From contig NZ_JBOCEG010000003.1 in NCBI RefSeq assembly GCF_050586465.1, forward strand, positions 310,001 to 374,000: DNA of 64,000 nt. Reading direction: 5' to 3'. The position numbers and the translations under genes were made by a program. A model generated the notes under the pieces. The model was not told where the DNA came from. It ran no database searches and worked only from the letters and a program-made list of their open reading frames with translations. Each line of letters opens with the position of its first letter. The stretch's first letter is position 1. Below, piece by piece: positions 37,203 to 45,684 of this stretch. The DNA is from CAJXYS01 sp913063035. Its GTDB lineage: Bacteria; Pseudomonadota; Alphaproteobacteria; Rhodobacterales; Rhodobacteraceae.

Positions 37203-38609
37203 TCAGGCCGCCGCATCCGTGATCCGCGCGATGGTCTCCTCCCGTCCGATGAGACACATCATGTCGAAAACGCTCGGAGAAACCGTGCGGCCGGCCAGTG
37301 CTGCGCGGAGAGGCTGTGCAATCTTGCCTAGCTTCATCTCTTTCGCCTCGGCAAAGCCCTGCACGGTGGCTTCGAGCGTATCGCGTTCCCAGCTAGCATT
37401 TTGCAGGTGCGGCGTCAATTCTCCCAGTATACCACGGGATACAGGATCGAGGGCCTTCGCCGACTTCTCATCCGGCGCGATCGGGCGATCGGTAAGAATA
37501 AAATGCGCTTTTTCAAGCAATTCAGGGATCGTCTTCGCGCGGTCTTTCAGGCAGTACATCGCGCGCGACAGTGCGTCACGCTGGGCTTGGGTCAATTTTT
37601 CGCGCCCATTCGCGGCCAGATAATCCGCCACGGCGTCCAGAATCTCGGAATCTTCTGCAGCTGCAATATGCTGCCCTGAGAGGTTTTCGAGCTTCTTGAA
37701 ATCGAACCGCGCCGGTGCCTTCTTGATGCCGGAAATGTCGAACCAGTCGAGCGCCTGGCCGGTGGTGAAGAACTCGTCGTCGCCATGGCTCCAGCCGAGA
37801 CGGGCAAGGTAGTTGCGCATCGCCTCGGGCAGGTAGCCCATGCGGCGGTATTCCTCCACCCCGAGCGCGCCGTGACGTTTCGACAGCTTCTTGCCGTCCG
37901 GCCCGTGGATCAGCGGGATATGCGCGAAAACCGGGATCTCCCAGCCCATCGCGGCATAGACGAAGCTTTGCCGGGCGGCGTTCGACAGGTGATCGTCGCC
38001 CCGGATGATATGGGTCACGCCCATGTCGTGATCGTCGACGACAACGGCCAGCATGTAGGTGGGGCTACCATCGGATCGTAAAAGAACCATGTCGTCGAGC
38101 GTGTCGTTTTGCCAGGTCACCCGGCCCTGCACCGCGTCCGCGATCACCGTCTCGCCCTCAAGCGGCGCTTTCAGGCGCACGACATGGGGGGTGTCGGCCG
38201 GGTGATCGGCCGGGTCGGCATCGCGCCAGGGACTCTTGAAATTGGTCGAGCGGCCCGCGGCGCGGGCGGCCTCGCGGAAGGCCGCGATCTCTTCGGCGCT
38301 GGCAAAGCACTTGTAGGCATGGCCGCTGGCCAGCATCGTCCGGGCCACTTCGGCGTGGCGGTCGGCGCGGGCGGCCTGGCTCACGGCCTCGCCGTCCCAG
38401 TCGAGGCCGAGCCAGCGCAGTCCGGCGTAAATCGCCGCCGTCGCCTCGGGCGTGGAGCGTTCGCGGTCGGTATCCTCGATGCGCAGCAGGAACCGCCCGC
38501 CGCGCCCGCGCGCGTAGAGCCAGTTGAAGAGCGCCGTGCGCGCGCCTCCGATATGCAGGAAGCCGGTGGGCGAGGGGGCGAAGCGGGTGACGACGTTGCG
38601 CTCGGACAT
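37203..38609 (-). CDS. gltX: Glutamyl-tRNA synthetase
   Basis: A class I synthetase of 468 residues charging tRNA-Glu (and, in species with GatCAB, tRNA-Gln). The HIGH motif lies in RFAPSPTGFLHIGGARTALFNW, and the KMSKS loop is KKLSKRHGALGV. The C-terminal anticodon-binding region is complete. Start at MSERNVVTRF. Codon choice over 37.3-37.7 kb looks somewhat less GC-biased than neighbouring genes by eye, for example in the region encoding GRTVSPSVFDMM. It is divergent from comEC. Confidence 0.97.
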   Translation of the reverse strand: MSERNVVTRFAPSPTGFLHIGGARTALFNWLYARGRGGRFLLRIEDTDRERSTPEATAAIYAGLRWLGLDWDGEAVSQAARADRHAEVARTMLASGHAYKCFASAEEIAAFREAARAAGRSTNFKSPWRDADPADHPADTPHVVRLKAPLEGETVIADAVQGRVTWQNDTLDDMVLLRSDGSPTYMLAVVVDDHDMGVTHIIRGDDHLSNAARQSFVYAAMGWEIPVFAHIPLIHGPDGKKLSKRHGALGVEEYRRMGYLPEAMRNYLARLGWSHGDDEFFTTGQALDWFDISGIKKAPARFDFKKLENLSGQHIAAAEDSEILDAVADYLAANGREKLTQAQRDALSRAMYCLKDRAKTIPELLEKAHFILTDRPIAPDEKSAKALDPVSRGILGELTPHLQNASWERDTLEATVQGFAEAKEMKLGKIAQPLRAALAGRTVSPSVFDMMCLIGREETIARITDAAA

Positions 38610-38675
38610 GCGGGCGTTAACCTTCTGGAAACCATGCGGGAGATAGCGTCTGGCGCTGTTTAGGCAATCACCGGC

Positions 38676-40715
38676 ATGGACACAAGCCTCGCGCCTTTCC
38701 GCCTTGTCGCGGCCGCCCTGCTGGCGCAGCGCGGGCGGCTGTTCCTGTGGGTGCCGGTCATGCTGGCCGCGGGGATCGGGATCTATTTCCAGCTGCGCTG
38801 GGAGCCGGGGCTCGCGCATTTCGCCGCCGCGGCCGGGGCCGCCGCGGTGCTGGGCCTTGTCGCCTGGCGCCGGGGGGGCGCCTGGGCGCCGCTGCCCGGC
38901 GCGGCGGCGCTGGTTCTGGCAGGGATCTGCCTGGCCGGGGCGCGGGCGCACATCGTTGCCGCGCCGGTGCTCGATTTCCGCTATTACGGGCCGGTGGAAG
39001 GGCGTGTCGTCGCGCTCGACCGGTCGGTCTCGGACGCGCCGCGGGTGACGCTCGACCGGGTGGTGCTCAGCCGTGTCGAAACGGCGGAGCTGCCGGGCCG
39101 GGTTCGGGTCGCGCTGCACGGCGCCGCCGCCGAGGATCCGCCCGGTCCGGGGCTGCGGGTCATGGTCACCGCGCATCTCTCGCCGCCCGCGGGCCCGGTG
39201 GAGCCCGGCGGTTTCGATTTCCAGCGCAACGCCTGGTTCGCCGGCCTCGGCGCGGTGGGCTATGCGCGCACGCCGATGCTGGCCATCGCCCCGGCCGCGG
39301 GCGGGCCGGCGCAGGCGATCCTTGCCCTCCGGATGCGGCTGGCGGCCGCGCTCCGGGCCGAGATGCCGGGGCAGGCGGGGGCGATCGCCGCGGCGATCCT
39401 GGTGGGTGACCGGTCAGGCGTGAGCCGCGCGGTGCTCGAGGATCTGCGGGCCTCGAACCTCGCGCATCTGCTGGCGATCTCGGGGTTGCACATGGGGCTG
39501 CTGACCGGGCTGGTCTTCGGCGCGGTGCGGGCCGGCGTGGCGCTGGTGCCGCGGCTGGCGCTGCGGGTTTCGGGCAAGAAGCTGGCGGCGGCAGCCGCGC
39601 TGCCCGCGGGGCTGGCCTATCTGGTGCTCTCGGGGGCGAGCGTCGCGACGGAACGCGCCTTCGTCATGGCGGCGGTGGTGCTCGGCGCGGTCCTCTTGGA
39701 CCGGCGGGCGCTGACGCTGCGCGCGGTCGCGGTCGCGGCGGTGATCGTGCTCTGCCTCAGGCCCGAGAGCCTCGTCGGCCCGGGCTTCCAGATGTCCTTC
39801 GCCGCGACGACCGCGCTGGTGATGGTCTTCGGCGCGATCCGCGACGCGACGCAGGCGCGGCGGCGTGCGGGGCGCCCGGCCCGCCTGCCACGCTGGGCGC
39901 GCTGGCCGGTCGGGGTGCTGATCTCCTCGGCGGTGGCCGGGGCGGCGACGGCGCCGGTGGGCGCGTTTCACTTCAACCAGATGTCGCATTACGGGCTGAT
40001 CGCGAACCTCGCCTCGGTGCCGGTGATGGGGGCGCTGGTCATGCCGGCGGCGGTCGCGGGGCTGTTGCTCTGGCCGCTCGGCCTGGCCGGCCCGGCCTTC
40101 GCGGCGATGGCGGCCGGGATCGACTGGATCCTCGGTGTCGCGCATCACGTCGCCGGGTTCGAGGGCGCGGTGCGCCAGGTGGTGACGCCGCCCGGCGCGG
40201 TGCTGCCCCTGCTGGCCGGGGGGGCACTGGTCCTGACGCTCTGGCGCGGGCCGGCGCGGATCACGGGGGGGGCTGCGATCCTGGCCGCGGCGGCGCTCTG
40301 GATCGGGGCGGAGCGCCCGCTCGTGCTGGTCTCGGATGACGGGCGGCTTGTCGGCGTGATGGGCACGCAGGGCCGGGCGCTGAACCGCGAGCGGGGCGCC
40401 GGGTTCGTCGCGCTCAGCTGGCTCGAGAATGACGGCGATCCGGCGCTGCAGGCCGTGGCCGCGGCGCGGACCCGGCCTGAGCTGCGCGGGATCGGCTTCG
40501 TCACCGGCCGGGCGGAGGCCGGCGCGGTCGACGCGGCGTGCCGCGCGCATGCCCTCGTGATCGCCCCCGAGGCCGATGCCGGGGCCGCGGCCTGCCAGGT
40601 CATCGACCGGGAGACCCTGCGTCGCCTGGGCGCGGTCGCGATCCGACCGGGGCCGGACGGCCCGCGCATCACCGGCGCCCGCCAGGTGACCGGCGCGCGG
40701 CTCTGGACGCGGTAG
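38676..40715 (+). CDS. comEC: ComEC/Rec2-family DNA uptake channel protein
   Basis: The inner-membrane channel proposed to pass single-stranded DNA during natural transformation. The 679-residue protein has an N-terminal membrane and OB-like region (DUF4131, about 30-190), then the competence domain with the signature ASNLAHLLAISGLHMGLLTGLVFG and about eight further helices. The C-terminal ~130 residues (VLVSDDGRLVGVMGTQGRALN...) are a remnant-like region without the metallo-beta-lactamase HxHxDH motif. Convergent with lexA, with 3 bases between stops. Presence alone does not prove competence. Confidence 0.9.
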   Translation: MDTSLAPFRLVAAALLAQRGRLFLWVPVMLAAGIGIYFQLRWEPGLAHFAAAAGAAAVLGLVAWRRGGAWAPLPGAAALVLAGICLAGARAHIVAAPVLDFRYYGPVEGRVVALDRSVSDAPRVTLDRVVLSRVETAELPGRVRVALHGAAAEDPPGPGLRVMVTAHLSPPAGPVEPGGFDFQRNAWFAGLGAVGYARTPMLAIAPAAGGPAQAILALRMRLAAALRAEMPGQAGAIAAAILVGDRSGVSRAVLEDLRASNLAHLLAISGLHMGLLTGLVFGAVRAGVALVPRLALRVSGKKLAAAAALPAGLAYLVLSGASVATERAFVMAAVVLGAVLLDRRALTLRAVAVAAVIVLCLRPESLVGPGFQMSFAATTALVMVFGAIRDATQARRRAGRPARLPRWARWPVGVLISSAVAGAATAPVGAFHFNQMSHYGLIANLASVPVMGALVMPAAVAGLLLWPLGLAGPAFAAMAAGIDWILGVAHHVAGFEGAVRQVVTPPGAVLPLLAGGALVLTLWRGPARITGGAAILAAAALWIGAERPLVLVSDDGRLVGVMGTQGRALNRERGAGFVALSWLENDGDPALQAVAAARTRPELRGIGFVTGRAEAGAVDAACRAHALVIAPEADAGAAACQVIDRETLRRLGAVAIRPGPDGPRITGARQVTGARLWTR

Positions 40716-40718
40716 GCG

Positions 40719-41411
40719 TCAGTAGCTGCGGATCAGCCCGACCAGCCGGCCCTGCACCGCCACCTGGTCGGCGCGGTAGACGCGGGTCTCGTAGGCCGGG
40801 TTCTCGGCCTCGAGCGCGATCATGTCGCCCTTGCGGCGGAGCCGCTTGAGCGTCGCCTCCTCACCCTCGACCAGCGCCACGACGATCTCGCCGTTCTCGG
40901 CGCTGTCCTGTTCGCGGATCACCACGATGTCGCCGTCGTTGATCCCGGCCTCGATCATCGAGTCGCCCTTGACCTCCAGCGCGTAGTGGTGGCCGGAACT
41001 CCCCAGCATCGCGCCCGGCACCGCCACGTGGTGCGAGGCATGGCTGATCGCCTCGATCGGCGTGCCGGCGGCGATGCGCCCCATTACGGGCAGGTCCAGC
41101 GCGTGCACAGGGTCGACCGTCATCGCGGCTTCGGGGCGGTTGGCCACGCCGCCATCGCCCTCGATCACGCGGGGCGCGAAGCCCTGGGGCTCCATCGCGT
41201 CGGGCAGCTTGACGATCTCGATCGCGCGAGCCCGGTGGGCGAGGCGGTTGATGAAGCCCCGTTCCTCGAGCGCGGTGATCAGCCGGTGGATCCCGGATTT
41301 GGAGCGCAGGTCCAGCGCCTCCTTCATCTCGTCGAAAGATGGCGGCACACCGTCTTTCTGAAGCCGCTTGTGAATGAATTCAAGGAGTTCGCGCTGCTTT
41401 TTCGTCAGCAT
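40719..41411 (-). CDS. lexA: SOS repressor LexA
   Basis: LexA represses DNA-damage genes and cleaves itself with RecA. The 230-residue protein has an N-terminal winged helix (MLTKKQRELLEFIHKRL, SFDEMKEALDLRSKSGIHRLI), the cleavage site Ala115-Gly116 in GRIAAGTPIEA, the catalytic Ser151 in GDSMIEAG and Lys189 in EEATLKRLRR. The linker is longer than in E. coli, as is usual for alphaproteobacteria. A GTTC-N7-GTTC box overlaps its own promoter at 41469-41497, which shows autoregulation. Confidence 0.97.
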   Translation of the reverse strand: MLTKKQRELLEFIHKRLQKDGVPPSFDEMKEALDLRSKSGIHRLITALEERGFINRLAHRARAIEIVKLPDAMEPQGFAPRVIEGDGGVANRPEAAMTVDPVHALDLPVMGRIAAGTPIEAISHASHHVAVPGAMLGSSGHHYALEVKGDSMIEAGINDGDIVVIREQDSAENGEIVVALVEGEEATLKRLRRKGDMIALEAENPAYETRVYRADQVAVQGRLVGLIRSY

Positions 41412-41468
41412 GAAACCGATCCTCCGCCCTGGTGCGGGGCCCGGCGCCCCGACCTTCCTTGGCCCGGG

Positions 41469-41483
41469 GTTCTACTTGTGTTC
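41469..41483 (-). promoter_or_regulatory. LexA box of lexA
   Basis: Reading the plus strand, GTTC (41469-41472), seven bases tacttgt, GTTC (41480-41483). It spans the -10 and part of the spacer of the lexA promoter, so bound LexA would block RNA polymerase. Confidence 0.85.
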
Positions 41484-41497
41484 TCGTTTTGTGTCAA
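41469..41497 (-). promoter_or_regulatory. lexA promoter
   Basis: On the minus strand a perfect -35 TTGACA (41492-41497), exactly 17 bases, then -10 TAGAAC (41469-41474). The promoter begins 11 bases beyond the moeA stop, so lexA is transcribed independently of the trp/moa genes upstream. Confidence 0.75.
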
Positions 41498-41507
41498 GGC
41501 GTTCCGG

Positions 41508-42692
41508 TCAGAGACGGATGATCTCGATCTCTTCGCCCGCGCCGCGCGCGCCGTCGCCCGGCGGGCGGACCGCCAACACGTCGGCCGCGGCCAGGACCGA
41601 CAGAAGCCCGCTGTCCTGGCGGTCGAACGGCCGCACCGTTTCGCCGCCGGGGCCGGGTTCGATCCGGCCGCGCATGTAGTGCTCGCGCGGGCCGTTCGGG
41701 CCGAGGTCGCAGGCCAGCGGCAGGGTCTCGCGCGGCAGGGCGCCGGCGGGCAGACCCAGCAGGGCGTCGATGGCAGGCCGCATGAAGATATGACCACAAA
41801 CCATTGCGGAAACGGGGTTACCCGGCAGGCCCACCATGGGCGTTCCGGCCAGCCGACCGGCCATCAGCGGCTTGCCGGGGCGCATCGCGACCTTGTAGAA
41901 ATCCAGCGCCAGCCCCTTGTCGCCCGCGGCGGCCTGCACCAGGTCATGCTCGCCCACCGACGCGCCGCCGATCGTCACGATCATGTCGGCCCCGGCCGCG
42001 AGATCGAAGACGGTGTGCAGCGAGTCCACCCGGTCGCGCGCGATCGGCAGAAGCCGCACCGCGGCGCCCTGGGCTTCCAGCAGCGCCTTCAGCCCGAAAC
42101 TGTTCGAGGCGATGATCTGGTCGGGACCGGGGGACTCGCCGGGCATCACCAGCTCGTCGCCGGTGGCGATCAGGGCGATTTCCGGGCGGCGCCGAACCGG
42201 CAGTTCGGCGTGATTCATCGCGGCGAGCAGGGCGATGTCGGCGGGCGTCAGGCGCCGCGGCGCCGCCAGCGCGGCGCCCTCGGCGAAATCGTCGCCGGCC
42301 GGGCGGATATGGCTTTTGGCATCCAGCCCTTCGCGCAGCGTGATCTGGTCGCCGTCGCGGCCGGTGTCTTCCTGGATCACGACCCGGTCGGCCCCCTCGG
42401 GTACCGGCGCGCCGGTAAAGATGCGGACCGCCTCGCCAGCGCCCACCCGCCCAGCGAAGCCATGCCCCGCCGCGGATTCCCCGATCACGGTAAAGCATGC
42501 GCCCGGCTTGGCCGCGGCACCAGCGAGGGCGTAGCCGTCCATCGCGGCGGCCGGGAAGGGCGGCTGGGTGCGGCGGGCCTGGCGGGGGGTCGCCAGGACG
42601 CGCCCGGCCGCGTCGGCCAGCGCCACCGTTTCGGTTCCGACGGGGGCGCAAAGATCCAGCACATGCGCCAGCGCCGTCGCCGTGGGGATCAT
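41508..42692 (-). CDS. moeA: Molybdopterin molybdenumtransferase
   Basis: MoeA inserts molybdate into adenylated molybdopterin. The 394-residue protein has the central molybdopterin-binding core with TIGGASVGEHDLVQ and GLPGNPVSAMVCGHIF, and the N-terminal PPFPAAAMDGYAL segment. It overlaps the moaC stop by 4 bases (ATGA). The cofactor is needed by the sulfite-oxidase-fold protein SoxC in this same window. Confidence 0.96.
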   Translation of the reverse strand: MIPTATALAHVLDLCAPVGTETVALADAAGRVLATPRQARRTQPPFPAAAMDGYALAGAAAKPGACFTVIGESAAGHGFAGRVGAGEAVRIFTGAPVPEGADRVVIQEDTGRDGDQITLREGLDAKSHIRPAGDDFAEGAALAAPRRLTPADIALLAAMNHAELPVRRRPEIALIATGDELVMPGESPGPDQIIASNSFGLKALLEAQGAAVRLLPIARDRVDSLHTVFDLAAGADMIVTIGGASVGEHDLVQAAAGDKGLALDFYKVAMRPGKPLMAGRLAGTPMVGLPGNPVSAMVCGHIFMRPAIDALLGLPAGALPRETLPLACDLGPNGPREHYMRGRIEPGPGGETVRPFDRQDSGLLSVLAAADVLAVRPPGDGARGAGEEIEIIRL

Positions 42693-43168
42693 CGCGACGC
42701 CTCGTAACGGCCTGATTTTCCGCCCTCTTTCAGGGTCAGGCGGATCTCTCCGATCACCATGGCCTTGTCGGCCGCCTTGACCATGTCATAGACGGTCAGC
42801 GCCGCGGTGGAGACCGCCGTCAGCGCCTCCATCTCGACCCCGGTCTGGCCGGATGTCTTGACCGTGGCGGTGATCTGCACGCCCGGCAGCGCGGCATCCG
42901 GCACCAGGTCGAGCGCGACCTTGGTCATGGGCAGCGGATGACAGAGCGGGATCAGCTCCGCGGTCTTCTTGGCGCCCATGATGCCGGCCAGCCGGGCGAC
43001 GGCCAGGACGTCGCCCTTTTTCGCGCGGCCTTCGACAATGAGATCAAGGGTTTCCGGCTCCATCCTGATGTGACCTTCGGCCACGGCGGTGCGATCGGTC
43101 ACGGGCTTTCCCGAGACGTCTACCATGTGTGCGGCGCCGCTCTCGTCGAAATGGGTCAGTTTCGGCAT
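42689..43168 (-). CDS. moaC: Cyclic pyranopterin monophosphate synthase
   Basis: MoaC converts the MoaA product to cyclic pyranopterin monophosphate in molybdenum cofactor synthesis. The 159-residue length is standard. Motifs include LTHFDESGAAHMVDVSGKPVTDRTAVAEG, LIPLCHPLPMTKVALDL and the C-terminal TALTVYDMVKAADKAMVIG with the catalytic residues. It lies 2 bases after trpC and is coupled to moeA, so Trp and cofactor genes share a transcript. Confidence 0.97.
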   Translation of the reverse strand: MPKLTHFDESGAAHMVDVSGKPVTDRTAVAEGHIRMEPETLDLIVEGRAKKGDVLAVARLAGIMGAKKTAELIPLCHPLPMTKVALDLVPDAALPGVQITATVKTSGQTGVEMEALTAVSTAALTVYDMVKAADKAMVIGEIRLTLKEGGKSGRYEASR

Positions 43169-43170
43169 GC

Positions 43171-43980
43171 TCAGTGCCCCGCGCCGGCCGGCTCCGCCAG
43201 CAGCTGCCGGGTCGCCGCGGCGACGTCGTCCTCGCGCATCAGGCTCTCGCCGACGAGAAAGCAGCGGGCGCCGTAGCGGGCGAGATCCGCGAGATCCCCG
43301 GGCCCGTAGAGGCCGGACTCGGCCACGATCATGCGATCCTCGGGCACCAGCCGCGCCAGCGTGCGAGTCGTATCAAGATTGGTCTCGAATGTGTTGAGAT
43401 CGCGATTATTTATCCCGATAAGACTTGATTTCAACGCCTCGGCGCGTTCCAGTTCCGCGCGGTCATGCACCTCGATCAGCACGTCCATGCCCCAGGCGAT
43501 CGCCGCGGCCTCGAGCTCGCCCGCCTGGGCGTCGGAGACCGAGGCCATGATGATCAGGATGCAGTCCGCGCCAAGCGCGCGGGACTCGACCACCTGGTAG
43601 GGATCGTAGAGGAAATCCTTGCGCAGAACGGGCAGGTCGACCGCCGCCCGCGCGGCCACGAGGTAGTCATCGGCCCCCTGAAAGGACGGCCCGTCGGTCA
43701 GCACCGACAGGCAGGCCGCGCCGCCCTCGGCATAGGCGCGGGCCAGCGCCGGCGGGTCGAAATCGGCCCGGATGAGCCCCTTGGACGGGCTGGCCTTCTT
43801 GATCTCGGCGATCAGCCCGTAGCCGGCGGTGCTCGCGGCCGTCAGCGCCGCCGCGAAGCCGCGCGGCGCGTCGGCCTGCCGCGCGTCGGCCTCGACGCTG
43901 TCGAGCGGGCGCGCCGCCTTGCGCGCGGCCACGTCTTCGAGCTTGTAGGCCCGGATCTTCTCGAGAATGCTGCTGGTCAT
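43171..43980 (-). CDS. trpC: Indole-3-glycerol phosphate synthase
   Basis: TrpC closes the indole ring in tryptophan synthesis. The 269-residue TIM barrel shows AEIKKASPSKGLIRADFDP with the catalytic lysine, VLTDGPSFQGADDYL, VLRKDFLYDPYQV and LIGINNRDLNTFETNL. It is not fused to TrpF. The start overlaps the trpD stop by 4 bases. Confidence 0.97.
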   Translation of the reverse strand: MTSSILEKIRAYKLEDVAARKAARPLDSVEADARQADAPRGFAAALTAASTAGYGLIAEIKKASPSKGLIRADFDPPALARAYAEGGAACLSVLTDGPSFQGADDYLVAARAAVDLPVLRKDFLYDPYQVVESRALGADCILIIMASVSDAQAGELEAAAIAWGMDVLIEVHDRAELERAEALKSSLIGINNRDLNTFETNLDTTRTLARLVPEDRMIVAESGLYGPGDLADLARYGARCFLVGESLMREDDVAAATRQLLAEPAGAGH

Positions 43981-44996
43981 TGCGCCGCCTGTGTCAGTTC
44001 CGCCAGCGCGCGCACCTTCGCCCGCGCCGCACCACTGTCGATGCTTTCCCGCGCCAGTTCAACACCTTCGACAAGGGCATTCACTCTGCCGGCCACGAGG
44101 AGGGCCGCGGCCGCGTTCAGGAGAACCGCGTCACGATAGGCCGAGGCCGTCCCGTCGAGCAGCGCGCGGAAGGCCGCGCCGTTTTCCGCGGGCGTGCCGC
44201 CAAGGATCGCGTCGAAGGAATGGCGCGGCAGGCCGGCCTCCTCGGGGGTGACGGTGAACTCCGTGATCTTGCCGTCGGCCAGCGCCACCACATGGGTCTC
44301 GCCCGCGATCGAGATCTCGTCGGTGCCGTCCGCGCCATGCACGAGCCAGGCGGCCTCGGCGCCGAGCGCGGCCAGCGTCTCGGCCATCGGGCGCAGCATC
44401 TCGCGCGAGAAGGCCCCGGTAAGCTGGCGCTTGACACCCGCCGGGTTGGTCAGCGGACCGAGAATGTTGAAGATCGTGCGCGTGCCGAGTTCCTGCCGGG
44501 TGGGCATGACGAACCGGATCGCCGGGTGATGCATCGGCGCCATCATGAACCCGATCCCGACCCCGGCGAGCGCCTTCTCGACGATGTCGGGGCCGACCAT
44601 CACCTCGATGCCCAGCTGCGCCAGCGCGTCGGCGGCCCCCGACTTGGAGCTCAGGTTGCGGTTGCCGTGCTTGGCGACGACGACGCCCGCACCGGCGACC
44701 ACGAAGGCCGTCGCGGTGGAAATGTTGAGCGTGCCCTTGCCGTCGCCGCCGGTTCCGACGATGTCCATCGCGCCCTCGGGGGCGCGGACGGCGTTGCACT
44801 TGGCGCGCATCACGCTGGCGGCGGCGGCGTATTCCTCGACCGTCTCGCCGCGGGTGCGCAGCGTCATCAGGAAGCCGCCCATCTGGCTCGGCGTCGCGTC
44901 ACCCTCGAACAGGATCGCGAAGGCGTCCTCGGCTTCGGCGCGCGACAGCGGGCGCTCGACCGCGGCGGCGATCAGCGGTTTCAGCCGCTCTGTCAT
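43977..44996 (-). CDS. trpD: Anthranilate phosphoribosyltransferase
   Basis: TrpD joins anthranilate with PRPP. The 339-residue protein shows the PRPP-binding DIVGTGGDGKGTLNISTATAFVVAGAGV and the KHGNRNLSSKSGAADALAQLG segment, and GPLTNPAGVKRQLTG. Starts with ATG overlapping the trpG stop (ATGA) and ends overlapping trpC, so trpGDC is tightly coupled. Confidence 0.97.
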   Translation of the reverse strand: MTERLKPLIAAAVERPLSRAEAEDAFAILFEGDATPSQMGGFLMTLRTRGETVEEYAAAASVMRAKCNAVRAPEGAMDIVGTGGDGKGTLNISTATAFVVAGAGVVVAKHGNRNLSSKSGAADALAQLGIEVMVGPDIVEKALAGVGIGFMMAPMHHPAIRFVMPTRQELGTRTIFNILGPLTNPAGVKRQLTGAFSREMLRPMAETLAALGAEAAWLVHGADGTDEISIAGETHVVALADGKITEFTVTPEEAGLPRHSFDAILGGTPAENGAAFRALLDGTASAYRDAVLLNAAAALLVAGRVNALVEGVELARESIDSGAARAKVRALAELTQAAQ

Positions 44997-45574
44997 GCGG
45001 GCACCTTCACCATGTCCAGGAAATTCCGCAGCATCGCGTGGCCATGTTCCGACCGGATGCTTTCCGGGTGGAACTGAACGCCCTCGATCGGCAGGGTGCG
45101 GTGGCGCAGACCCATGATCGTGCCGTCGTCCAGCTCGGCGGTGATCTCCAGCGTTTCGGGCAGGCTGTCGCGGTCCACGATCAGCGAGTGGTAGCGCGTC
45201 GCCAGCAACGGCGAGGGCAGCCCGGCGAAGACGCCGCGCCCGGCGTGGCGGATGGTGCCGAGCTTTCCATGCACGATCTCTCCGGCGCGCACCACGCGAC
45301 CGCCGAAGGCCTGGCCGATGGTCTGGTGGCCGAGGCAGACGCCCAGCAGCGGCACCGCAGACTCGGCCGCCGCGGCGGTCAGCTCGAGGCAGATCCCGGC
45401 CTGGTCCGGGTCGCAGGGTCCGGGCGAGAGCACGATGCCGGCAGGGTTCATCGCCAGAGCCTCCGACGCGGTCAGCGTGTCGTTGCGGCGCACCACGACG
45501 TCGGCCCCGAGCTCGCCCAGGTAATGGACGAGGTTCCAGGTGAAACTGTCGTAGTTGTCGATCAGAAGCAGCAT
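44993..45574 (-). CDS. trpG: Anthranilate synthase glutamine amidotransferase
   Basis: TrpG supplies ammonia from glutamine to TrpE. The 193-residue class I amidotransferase has the oxyanion segment LSPGPCDPDQAG, the nucleophile in GVCLGHQTIGQAFGG and the His-Glu pair in GVQFHPESIRSEHG. It is separated from trpE by two unrelated genes. Because TrpG in some bacteria also serves folate synthesis as PabA, it may do both. Confidence 0.95.
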   Translation of the reverse strand: MLLLIDNYDSFTWNLVHYLGELGADVVVRRNDTLTASEALAMNPAGIVLSPGPCDPDQAGICLELTAAAAESAVPLLGVCLGHQTIGQAFGGRVVRAGEIVHGKLGTIRHAGRGVFAGLPSPLLATRYHSLIVDRDSLPETLEITAELDDGTIMGLRHRTLPIEGVQFHPESIRSEHGHAMLRNFLDMVKVPA

Positions 45575-45598
45575 CGCGGCCCTTTCGCCTAATTAGGG

Positions 45599-45627
45599 GT
45601 GAACCCGGCGGTGTGTCGGGCTATAAA
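45599..45627 (+). promoter_or_regulatory. Candidate promoter of deacetylase-like gene
   Basis: GTGAAC (45599-45604), 17 bases, then TATAAA (45622-45627). A 10-bp perfect palindrome CCTAATTAGG (45588-45597) lies immediately upstream, between the divergent trpG and deacetylase genes, and could be an operator for either. Confidence 0.4.
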
Positions 45628-45684
45628 TGCTCAGAGCCGCAGGCGGTGGTCAAGGGCGACCTGCGGGCATATAGGAGGTATGAC

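Noticed and set aside
42600..43200. Molybdenum cofactor riboswitch before moaC
   Set aside because: moaC follows trpC by 2 bases, so there is no leader in which a riboswitch could lie.
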